This document shows, one piece after another, positions 1 through 5,093 of a stretch of DNA of 5,093 nucleotides. Origin of the DNA: CAYJPV01 sp964396055 (GTDB lineage Bacteria > Acidobacteriota > Vicinamibacteria > Vicinamibacterales > JAKQTR01); NCBI GenBank assembly GCA_964396055.1, contig CAYNDV010000229.1, forward strand, positions 1 to 5,093, given 5' to 3'. The notes beneath the pieces were generated by a model that saw only the letters and a program-made list of their open reading frames with translations, was not told the origin of the DNA and made no database searches. A program made the position numbers and the translations under genes. Position 1 is the first letter of the stretch. Every line of letters begins with the position of its first letter.

Positions 1-13
1 CCGTCCCGACCCC

Positions 14-41
14 TGTAATACTCAGCGTGCTGGCGCGTCTA
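14..41 (+). promoter_or_regulatory. Possible ECF-type promoter upstream of the sigma gene
   Basis: A TGTAATA element (14-20) lies 15 bases before CGTCTA (36-41). CGTC(T/A)-like -10 boxes are typical of ECF sigma promoters, and ECF sigma genes often drive themselves, so this could be an autoregulatory promoter. The -35 box is a poor match to the common GGAAC core, and the spacer is slightly short. Transcription would start near base 48, inside the ribosome binding site of the GTG start at 61; if the promoter is real, it favours translation from the ATG at 106. An AT-rich TAATAC (16-21) could instead be a housekeeping -10 box whose -35 lies outside the window. This is weak evidence only. Confidence 0.2.
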
Positions 42-60
42 GGCTGGTGAGGCACGCATC

Positions 61-591
61 GTGACAACGACCAGCCAGGCGCTCATCGACGAACGGTGGA
101 TTCCCATGACGTCCACGACTGTCCTGGATGGCTTTGCCGACCTGTACGAACGCCACTCCGAGGCGGTGTTCCGTGCGGCCCTGCGTGTCACCGGCAATCC
201 GGCCGACGCCGAGGACGTGCTGCAGACCGTCTTCCTGCGCGTCCTGGCTCACGGGGCCGACGCCGCGACCGCCTCGCGGCCCGCGGCCTATTTCCGGCGC
301 GCCGCCGTCAATGCGGCCGTCGACCTGCTCCGGCGCCGCACGACGCACGCCGAGGCCGGCTTCGACGACCAGGCGCCGCACGCGGCCGTGGCGCCGCCGT
401 CGCTGCTGAAAGAACAGCTGCGCCGCGCCATCGCCACCCTCGACCACGACGACGCCGAACTGTTCCTGCTGCGTTTCGTCGAGGGACTGTCGAACGACGA
501 GCTGGCCACCCTCTTCCAGCTCGAGAAGAACACCGTCGCCGTCCGGCTCCACCGGATCCGGATGCGGCTGCAAGTGGAATTGGCACGTTAG
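61..591 (+). CDS. ECF-type RNA polymerase sigma factor
   Basis: A 176-residue sigma-70 family protein of the extracytoplasmic function group, made only of regions 2 and 4, which directs RNA polymerase to a dedicated set of promoters. Region 2 spans about residues 26-92, with the LYERH start, the DAEDVLQTVFLRVL helix (core-binding part) and the AYFRRAAVNAAVDLLRRR helix (-10 recognition). A short Ala-rich linker (93-114) follows. Region 4 spans about 117-172, with the EGLSNDELATLF and NTVAVRLHRIRMRLQ helix-turn-helix for the -35 box. The GTG start has a GGTGAGG ribosome binding site at 46-52, 8 bases away. An ATG at 106 with GGTGGA (95-100) is a real alternative and gives 161 residues, starting just before region 2. 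The next gene encodes its likely anti-sigma partner, which begins 10 bases after the stop. The family is clear; the exact ECF group and target genes are not. Confidence 0.93.
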   Translation: MTTTSQALIDERWIPMTSTTVLDGFADLYERHSEAVFRAALRVTGNPADAEDVLQTVFLRVLAHGADAATASRPAAYFRRAAVNAAVDLLRRRTTHAEAGFDDQAPHAAVAPPSLLKEQLRRAIATLDHDDAELFLLRFVEGLSNDELATLFQLEKNTVAVRLHRIRMRLQVELAR

Positions 592-596
592 GAGGT
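590..596 (+). promoter_or_regulatory. Strong ribosome binding site of the anti-sigma gene
   Basis: AGGAGGT is a near-perfect Shine-Dalgarno sequence, 5 bases before the ATG at 602. It overlaps the TAG stop of the sigma gene (589-591), so ribosomes finishing the sigma factor stop on top of it. This suggests translational coupling, which would keep the anti-sigma level matched to the sigma factor. It also fixes the start of the 818-residue protein. Confidence 0.8.
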
Positions 597-601
597 CGGC
601 A

Positions 602-3058
602 ATGTCAGAGGACCGCCTGGATCAGGCCCTGCAGGAAATGCGACAGGAAGACGTCGACGCGACGACGCTTGACGCCGCGCGCGCCCGCGCCTTCGCCGCC
701 GTCACCGGTGCCGCCGGCACCAGCTGCGCGGAGTTTCGCCCGGACGTCCGCGCGTATATCGACGGCACGCTCGCCGGCAGCCGGCGCACCCTGATGGACG
801 ACCACCTGGGCCGCTGCCCGGCCTGCCGCGCCACCCTGGCCGAGCTGAAGGGCGAACGGCGCGTCATCCCCATGCCGCAGCGCGTCACCCGGCGCTGGGT
901 GCGCTGGGGCTCGATGGCCGCCGCGGCCGCCCTCGTCGTCGCGGGCCTGTACCTCGGCCGCGACACGATCGACACGATGCTCGCGCCTTCGGGCCCGCGG
1001 GCCACGGTCGTCACCGCCGACGGCGGCCTGTACCGCCTGCCCGGCGAAGTGCTCAAGACCGGCGCCACCGTCGGTGAGCGGGACGTAATCCGCACCGGAC
1101 CCGGCGCCCACGCGGTCCTGCGCCTCGCCGATGGCTCGCTCGTGGACGTCAACGAGCGCACCGAGTTCTTCGTCACCACCCGCTGGAGCGGTCGGGCTAT
1201 CCACCTCCAGCGCGGCGACGTGATCGTCAAGGCCGCCAAGCAGCGGCGCGGCTCGCTGCGCGTCCTCACCCGCGATTCGGTCGCGTCGGTGAAGGGCACC
1301 GTCTTCGCCGTGTCCGCCGGCATGGGCGGCTCGGTGGTGTCGGTGGTCGAAGGATCCGTGGCCGTGAACCAGCCGGGTCGCGACGTACTCCTCAGCCCGG
1401 GCGAGCAGGCGGCGTCCAATCCCGCGCTCGAATCGTCGGTCGCTGACGCCGTGGCGTGGAGCCCGGATGCCGCCGCCTACCTGGAACTGCTGGCGTCGTT
1501 CGTGGAGATTGAGCGTCAGCTCGCGGAAACGCCCGACGAACTGCGCACCAGCTCCGACCTGCTCGCCTCGCTCCCGGCCGGGGCCTTCGTCTATGGCGCC
1601 GTGCCCAACCTCGGCGGCAAGATCGGCCAGGCCCTGGCGCTGGCGGAACAGCAGGCCACCGGGAACGCGGCGTTCGCCGCCTGGTGGAACTCGGAGACCG
1701 CGCTCGAACTCCGGCAGATCGTCGGCCAGTTGCAGGCGGTCAGCTCGATGCTCGGCAACGAGGTCGTCTTCACCGTCGGCGGGGCCGCGCCCGGCCAGGA
1801 AGTGCCGATGGTGCTGGCGCGCGTCGCGCCAGGCCGGCGTGCCGATCTGGCCGCCGCCCTCGACGGGCTCTTCACCGGCACCGGAACCGAGGAGCCGCCG
1901 CCCGCGTATTCGGTGTCGGACGATCTGATGGTCATCTCGACGTCGCCGGCGAACCTGTCGTGGGCCCTCGGCCATCTCGGACAGGGTGCAGGCTCCGCGT
2001 TCGCGGCGGCCATCGGCGAGCGGTACGCGAGGGGCGCCGGTTGGCTCATGGGCGTCGATACCGCTCCCGTGATCACGCTGGCCGAGGGCGATGACGCGCC
2101 CCCGGTGGAGCTGGCCGCGATGACCGGCGTGAAGTACGTGTTCCTCGAGCAGCGCGCCCCGGCTGGCGCGGAAGAGAACGAGATCACGGTGATCTTCACG
2201 GGCGAGCGCAAGGGCATCGCCTCGTGGCTGGCCGATTCGGGCGCCGGCGGCGCGGCCGAGTACCTGCCGGCCGATGCGCTGGTGGCGGGCTACGTCTCGA
2301 CGCGCGAGCCCTGGCAGATGTTCAAGGACCTCACCGCCTTCATGACGAAGGAGAACCAGTCGTTCGCGGCGGAGCTGGCCGAGGTCGACGGGAAGCTCGG
2401 CGCGGGCTTCATGGACAACCTGACGAAGGCGCTGGGCACCGAATCGGCCTTCGCGCTGACCGGCATCTCCGTCAACGGTCCGGCGTGGGTGCTGGCCGGC
2501 CTGGCGAACGACCCGGCCACCATCGACAGTTCGCTGCAGAAGCTGGTGGACACGTTCAACGCCGAGCTCCCGCCGGACCAGCAGGACAAGCGCGTGCTGC
2601 TGACTCAGGAGGCCGCCGGCGGGCGGACCTGGACGACCGTGAAGCCGGCCGGCTTCCCGTTCGGGGTGACCTGGACCTACGATGGCGGGTACATGATCGT
2701 GGGATCGGATCGCGGCTCCGCGGAGCGCGCCATCGCCACCCGGAACGGCGGGTCACCGCTGGTCTGGTCGGACGCGTTCCTCGGCCAGCTCCCAGCGTCC
2801 GCCGGGTTGCACCCGTCGGCCTTCGCCTGGCTGAACCCGAAGGGCGCGCTCGGGATGTTGTCGCTGCTGCCGGCGAACCCGGCCCTGACGAAGCTCCTCG
2901 CCAGCCGCGACCCGGTGCTCGTCGTGGTTGATGGGAACGCGGCACAGATCCATGCGGCGTCCCGTACTCGTCTATCCGGAGTGATGATGGACGTGATGCT
3001 GCTGGAAGGGCTTGGCCGGACGGCCGAGGGGCAGCAGCCCCCGCCGGCGGGTCATTGA
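602..3058 (+). CDS. Membrane anti-sigma factor with FecR domain and large duplicated sensor region
   Basis: An 818-residue protein likely to bind and inhibit the preceding sigma factor while sensing an envelope signal. Residues 1-85 form a cytoplasmic zinc-finger anti-sigma domain: C42 (in SCAEF), then the H-x3-C-x2-C motif HLGRCPAC with H68, C72 and C75. A basic stretch (94-102) precedes one membrane helix at about 103-119 (MAAAAALVVAGLYLG), so the rest should be outside the cytoplasm. Residues about 135-272 match a FecR domain: DVIRTGPGAHAVLRLADGS, a LQRGDVIV strand, VKGTVFAV, VVEGSVAV and LLSPGEQ. Residues about 315-800 form two related modules (about 319-552 and 553-800) resembling DUF3352-type secreted proteins; I am not sure of that family. 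Classical FecR proteins are about 320 residues and work with a TonB receptor; no receptor is seen here, and the extra 500 residues may replace it. The stop is at 3056-3058, just before a strong hairpin. The anti-sigma and FecR assignments are firm; the sensing role and ligand are inferred or unknown. Confidence 0.88.
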   Translation: MSEDRLDQALQEMRQEDVDATTLDAARARAFAAVTGAAGTSCAEFRPDVRAYIDGTLAGSRRTLMDDHLGRCPACRATLAELKGERRVIPMPQRVTRRWVRWGSMAAAAALVVAGLYLGRDTIDTMLAPSGPRATVVTADGGLYRLPGEVLKTGATVGERDVIRTGPGAHAVLRLADGSLVDVNERTEFFVTTRWSGRAIHLQRGDVIVKAAKQRRGSLRVLTRDSVASVKGTVFAVSAGMGGSVVSVVEGSVAVNQPGRDVLLSPGEQAASNPALESSVADAVAWSPDAAAYLELLASFVEIERQLAETPDELRTSSDLLASLPAGAFVYGAVPNLGGKIGQALALAEQQATGNAAFAAWWNSETALELRQIVGQLQAVSSMLGNEVVFTVGGAAPGQEVPMVLARVAPGRRADLAAALDGLFTGTGTEEPPPAYSVSDDLMVISTSPANLSWALGHLGQGAGSAFAAAIGERYARGAGWLMGVDTAPVITLAEGDDAPPVELAAMTGVKYVFLEQRAPAGAEENEITVIFTGERKGIASWLADSGAGGAAEYLPADALVAGYVSTREPWQMFKDLTAFMTKENQSFAAELAEVDGKLGAGFMDNLTKALGTESAFALTGISVNGPAWVLAGLANDPATIDSSLQKLVDTFNAELPPDQQDKRVLLTQEAAGGRTWTTVKPAGFPFGVTWTYDGGYMIVGSDRGSAERAIATRNGGSPLVWSDAFLGQLPASAGLHPSAFAWLNPKGALGMLSLLPANPALTKLLASRDPVLVVVDGNAAQIHAASRTRLSGVMMDVMLLEGLGRTAEGQQPPPAGH
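1556..3001 (+). repeat. Tandem duplicated protein module within the anti-sigma gene
   Basis: Two modules of about 235-250 residues align by eye in the same order (module 1 at 1556-2257, module 2 at 2258-3001). LPAGAFVYGAV (residues 324-334) matches LPADALVAGYV (555-565). GNEVVFTVGG followed by VLARVAPGRRADLAAALDGLF (385-424) matches GTESAFALTG followed by VLAGLANDPATIDSSLQKLV (612-649). DDLMVISTSPANLSWAL (440-456) matches GGYMIVGSDRGSAERAI (696-711). Similarity is at the level of pattern and a few identities, so the duplication is old. Both copies look like alternating strand and helix without cysteines, suited to a periplasmic binding or scaffold domain. Confidence 0.5.
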
Positions 3059-3065
3059 TCTGCGT

Positions 3066-3099
3066 GGTGTCTCCCCGGGTTCGGTCCCGGGGAGACGCC
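3066..3099 (+). terminator. Strong GC hairpin: U-less terminator, attenuator or mRNA end stabiliser
   Basis: GGTGTCTCCCCGGG (3066-3079) pairs with CCCGGGGAGACGCC (3086-3099): 14 base pairs, of which one is G-U, around a TTCGGT loop (3080-3085). The stem starts 8 bases after the anti-sigma stop codon and ends before the next gene's ribosome binding site at 3105. No run of T follows on either strand, so it is not a classical intrinsic terminator. In GC-rich bacteria such hairpins can still terminate partly, protect the upstream message from 3' exonucleases, or lower expression of downstream genes. Its position between the sigma/anti-sigma pair and the transporter genes fits any of these. The hairpin is certain from the sequence; its role is not. 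Confidence 0.6.
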
Positions 3100-3121
3100 C
3101 GTTCGGAGACGCCTTGGAGAC
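3091..3121 (+). repeat. Short direct repeats GGAGACGCC around the transporter gene start
   Basis: GGAGACGCC occurs at 3091-3099 (3' arm of the hairpin) and exactly again at 3105-3113, directly before the TTG start. A third partial copy, GGAGAC, lies at 3116-3121 inside the first codons. The second copy contains the GGAG ribosome binding site. The hairpin's 5' arm (3066-3074, GGTGTCTCC) can therefore pair with either the first or the second copy. Confidence 0.65.
3105..3108 (+). promoter_or_regulatory. Ribosome binding site deciding the TTG start of the ABC ATPase
   Basis: GGAG lies 5 bases before TTG at 3114, the only in-frame start codon that leaves a normal short lead-in to the first strand of the ATPase domain. 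It sits within the repeated GGAGACGCC element, so it can be masked by the upstream hairpin arm in an alternative fold. Confidence 0.6.
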
Positions 3122-4079
3122 GAGACCGGTCGTCGATGTCGAGAACCTGACGGTCAGGCTGGGGCGGCGGGAGATCCTGCACGGGATCACCTGCCGCCTC
3201 GGCGTTTCCGGCACGGGCAAGGCGGTGGGCCTGCTGGGACCCAACGGGGCCGGCAAGTCCACGCTCATCCTGACGCTGCTGGGGTTTCTCCGGCCCAGCG
3301 GCGGGCGCGCCCGCATCCTGGGCCTCGACTGCCAGCGCAGCCGGGGCGAGGCCCGGTCGCGCATCGGGTACATGCCCGAGAACGACGCGTTCATCGGCGA
3401 CATGACGGCCGTGACCTTCCTGCGCCAGATGGCCGAGCTGTCGGGGCTGCCGCCGAAAGCCGCGCTCGAGAAGGCCCACGAGGTGCTGTTCCACGTGGGC
3501 CTCGGTGAGGCCCGGTACCGGCAGTTGCGCACCTACTCGTACGGGATGAAGCAGATGGCGAAACTGGCGCAGGCCATCGTGCACGGGCCCGAACTCGTCG
3601 TGCTGGACGAGCCGACCAACGGCCTCGATCCCGCCGCGCGCCGGCGCATGCTCAAGCTCATCGGCGAGATGAAGACCGAGCAGGGGATGAACGTCCTCGT
3701 CTGCTCGCACCTCCTGCGCGATATCGAGCAGGTCTGCGACGAGGCGGTGATCCTCAAGGACGGGGCCATCGTCCACCAGTGCAATCTCGAGGAAGACCGG
3801 CGGTCGAACCGGAGCTTCGTCGAGCTCGAAGTCACGGGTGACGACCGGCACCTGCGGGCGGCGCTGCCGGAGATCGGTGCCGACGGCGTGCCCGAAGGCG
3901 GCGGGCGCTGGCGCATCGTCCTGCCCGCCGGCGTGGGCGTGGAGGCGATCTGGGCCCTGACCGCCCGGCAGCAACTCCTGGTGCGGAAGCTCGCCCATCG
4001 CCGGGACTCGCTCGAGGAGATCTTCCTGAAGGCGATGGGACACCTGGCGGAGACGCCGGGCGAGCGCGCGGGGCTGTAA
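3114..4079 (+). CDS. ABC transporter ATP-binding protein (ABC-2 / drug-export type)
   Basis: A 321-residue cytoplasmic ATPase subunit that would power the permease encoded 4 bases downstream. With the TTG start, VVDVENLTVRLG forms the first strand, followed by Walker A GPNGAGKST (residues 42-50). The Q-loop region IGYMPEN (84-90) carries Glu in place of the usual Gln, and the signature motif is YSYGMKQ (141-147) instead of LSGGQ. Walker B with catalytic Glu is LVVLDEPTNGLDP (161-173), and the H-loop histidine is H199 in CSHLL. These variants are usual in the DrrA/NatA-like branch of ABC-2 ATPases. Residues about 230-321 are a C-terminal accessory domain of that branch, ending in DSLEEIFLKAMGH. 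An open frame extends upstream to a TTG at 3012, but this would overlap the anti-sigma gene by 47 bases and translate the hairpin into a basic, Pro/Gly-rich tail, so I reject it. Substrate is unknown; export is likely from the family. Confidence 0.93.
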   Translation: METRPVVDVENLTVRLGRREILHGITCRLGVSGTGKAVGLLGPNGAGKSTLILTLLGFLRPSGGRARILGLDCQRSRGEARSRIGYMPENDAFIGDMTAVTFLRQMAELSGLPPKAALEKAHEVLFHVGLGEARYRQLRTYSYGMKQMAKLAQAIVHGPELVVLDEPTNGLDPAARRRMLKLIGEMKTEQGMNVLVCSHLLRDIEQVCDEAVILKDGAIVHQCNLEEDRRSNRSFVELEVTGDDRHLRAALPEIGADGVPEGGGRWRIVLPAGVGVEAIWALTARQQLLVRKLAHRRDSLEEIFLKAMGHLAETPGERAGL

Positions 4080-4083
4080 CGCG

Positions 4084-4944
4084 ATGGCAGTCTACAAACG
4101 CGGCTACCGGCGGTATCAGGGCCCCCTGACGGGGCGATGGACCAGGTTCCTGGTGCTGCCGCGCTATGCGTGGCAGCGGCTCTACCAGCAGCGCCTCGTC
4201 ATCCTGCTGACGATGGCCGCCTTCGTGTGGCCGGTCGTCTGCGCGGGCTTCGTCTATCTCACCAACCATGTCGAACTGCTCCAGGGGCTCGACCGAGAGT
4301 TCCGTGAGTTCATCCAGGTCAACGGCCAGTTCTTCGCGATCTTCATGTACGTCCAGGCCGGCTTCGCGGTGTTCCTGGCAGCCCTGGCGGGGCCGGGACT
4401 GCTGGCGCCGGATCTGGCCAACAACGCGCTGCCGCTCTACTTCAGCCGCCCCCTCACCCGCCTGAGCTACGGCCTCGCCCGGCTCTGCGTCCTGATGGGC
4501 ATGCTGTCGATCGTCACGTGGGTGCCGGGCCTGCTGCTGTTCGGCCTGCAGGTGGGGCTCGCGGGCGGCTGGTGGTTCCTGGCGAACTGGACCCTCGGCG
4601 CGGGCATGGTGGCCGGCTTCCTGCTGTGGCTGCTGGTTCTGAGCCTGGTGGCGATGGCGAGTTCCGCCTACCTCAAGTGGAAGTTCGTCGCGGGCGGGGT
4701 CAGCCTGGCGTTCTTCTTCGTCCTGAGCGGCGTGGCCGAGATGATCGACAACGTCTTCCGGGTCACCTGGGGGCACCTGATCGACCCGGCGTGGGCGGTC
4801 AACCAGGTGTGGTGCGCGCTGCTGGGCGTCGACCCGCCCGTGGGCCCGGGCGCAGGGGCGTCGGCGGCGGCCCTCGGCGTCGTCATCGTGCTGCTGGTGC
4901 TGGTCATCGAGCGCAAGCTGCGACCCGTGGAGATCGTGTCATGA
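4084..4944 (+). CDS. ABC-2 type transporter permease
   Basis: A 286-residue inner-membrane protein, the transmembrane partner of the neighbouring ATPase(s). The N-terminus (MAVYKRGYRRYQGPLTG) is basic and cytoplasmic, with an amphipathic stretch to about residue 36. About six hydrophobic segments follow, at roughly 38-60, 83-108, 131-158, 173-193, 201-217 and 259-275, the usual ABC-2 topology. Between segments 2 and 3 lies DLANNALPLYFSRPLTRLSY (110-129), a D...ALPLY.SRP.(T/S)R..Y pattern I recognise from this permease group. The polar loop after segment 1 (HVELLQGLDREFREFIQVN) is probably outside. The ATG starts 4 bases after the ATPase stop and has no good Shine-Dalgarno, so it is probably translated by coupling. 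The 3' end overlaps the next gene by ATGA. The transported substrate cannot be told. Confidence 0.9.
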   Translation: MAVYKRGYRRYQGPLTGRWTRFLVLPRYAWQRLYQQRLVILLTMAAFVWPVVCAGFVYLTNHVELLQGLDREFREFIQVNGQFFAIFMYVQAGFAVFLAALAGPGLLAPDLANNALPLYFSRPLTRLSYGLARLCVLMGMLSIVTWVPGLLLFGLQVGLAGGWWFLANWTLGAGMVAGFLLWLLVLSLVAMASSAYLKWKFVAGGVSLAFFFVLSGVAEMIDNVFRVTWGHLIDPAWAVNQVWCALLGVDPPVGPGAGASAAALGVVIVLLVLVIERKLRPVEIVS

Positions 4945-5093
4945 CGACGCGCGAACACGACCCGGCGCGTCCGCCTGCTGCGCCCGATCCGTCGTGGCAT
5001 CCGTCTTCCCTCGACGTCGCTCGGGACACGTCAGCCGGACGCGCGCCGGATGCTGTCGCCACCGTCGTCTTCGAGGAGGTCTCCAAGTTCTAC
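4941..5093 (+). CDS. Second ABC transporter ATP-binding protein (5' part only)
   Basis: The first 51 codons of a gene cut by the window edge. It starts at ATG 4941, sharing ATGA with the permease stop, with GGAG (4929-4932) 8 bases upstream as ribosome binding site. Residues 1-41 are Pro/Ala/Asp-rich and look disordered. Residues 42-51, TVVFEEVSKFY, match the first strand of an ABC ATPase, and the final Tyr is at the place of the A-loop aromatic residue that stacks on the ATP adenine. No Walker A is reached, so the call rests on this short match and on operon context. There is no other in-frame ATG, GTG or TTG in the visible part, so the unusually long lead-in appears real. It may energise a second permease beyond the window or form a heterodimer with the first ATPase. 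Confidence 0.72.
   Translation, partial: MTTREHDPARPPAAPDPSWHPSSLDVARDTSAGRAPDAVATVVFEEVSKFY

Noticed and set aside
96..794. Plus-strand 232-codon frame overlapping the sigma gene and the start of the anti-sigma gene
   Set aside because: It has an Arg/Pro/Ala-rich product and is out of frame with two genes that have firm domain matches and good ribosome binding sites.
605..1975. Long minus-strand open frame (456 codons) opposite the anti-sigma gene
   Set aside because: It lies opposite a protein with clear zinc-finger, membrane and FecR motifs. Its product is Arg/Gly/Ala/His-rich without any recognisable domain, the usual by-product of GC-rich coding DNA.
3012..3113. Upstream extension of the ABC ATPase to a TTG at 3012
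   Set aside because: It would overlap the anti-sigma gene and translate the spacer hairpin into a Pro/Gly/Arg-rich tail. The TTG at 3114 has a GGAG 5 bases upstream and gives a normal family N-terminus.
3531..3560. Non-standard ABC signature (YSYGMKQ) and Glu in the Q-loop position as signs of an inactive ATPase
   Set aside because: Both variants are common in the DrrA/NatA-like ABC-2 ATPase branch, and Walker A, Walker B with catalytic Glu and the H-loop His are intact.
2556..4043. Minus-strand open frame of 495 codons spanning two plus-strand genes
   Set aside because: It crosses the end of the anti-sigma gene, the hairpin and most of the ABC ATPase. The predicted protein changes to a low-complexity Arg/Pro/Ser-rich tail and shows no family motif.
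3832..4776. Minus-strand open frame of 314 codons opposite the permease
   Set aside because: The His/Gln/Glu/Arg-rich composition is what the reverse strand of a Leu/Val/Ala-rich membrane protein gives; no ribosome binding site or domain supports it.
1..5093. CRISPR array, insertion sequence, tRNA or rRNA
   Set aside because: No regularly spaced repeats, terminal inverted repeats, transposase motifs or cloverleaf-like segments were seen; nearly every base lies in the five plus-strand genes.

Overview
This is a compact, GC-rich (roughly two-thirds G+C or more), entirely plus-strand stretch of bacterial chromosome. It carries four complete genes and the start of a fifth. The strong G/C third-position bias, the ECF sigma factor paired with a zinc-finger/FecR membrane protein, and the 'YKRGYRRYQG' type of ABC-2 permease suggest a soil-type high-GC Gram-negative. 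Acidobacteriota of the Vicinamibacteria kind is my best guess, with Gemmatimonadota or Myxococcota as alternatives. This is an inference from style; no ribosomal or other marker gene is present.

Region 1 (1-3058) is a sigma/anti-sigma pair. A short upstream segment (1-60) holds a ribosome binding site and perhaps a weak ECF-type promoter. The ECF sigma factor (61-591) is followed after 10 bases by an 818-residue membrane protein (602-3058), whose Shine-Dalgarno overlaps the sigma stop codon. In order, that protein has a cytoplasmic zinc-binding anti-sigma domain, one membrane helix, a FecR-like domain, and a roughly 500-residue extracytoplasmic region that looks like two tandem copies of one module. 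The pair reads as a one-protein envelope sensor that holds its sigma factor at the membrane.

Region 2 (3059-3113) is a 55-base spacer with a very strong GC hairpin (14 bp, 6-base loop). A 9-base direct repeat places a second copy of the hairpin's 3' arm on top of the next gene's ribosome binding site.

Region 3 (3114-5093) is an ABC-2 type transport operon: an ATPase (TTG start), a six-helix permease 4 bases later, and a second ATPase overlapping the permease stop by ATGA. The last is cut off by the window edge just at the start of its nucleotide-binding domain. The tight spacing implies co-translation. The spacer hairpin could partly uncouple the transporter genes from the sigma/anti-sigma pair. 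Substrate and direction of transport cannot be read from the sequence; family membership favours export.

No tRNA, rRNA, CRISPR array, insertion sequence or phage feature was seen. The most unusual points are the anti-sigma protein's fused, duplicated sensor region and the spacer hairpin with its repeated arm.
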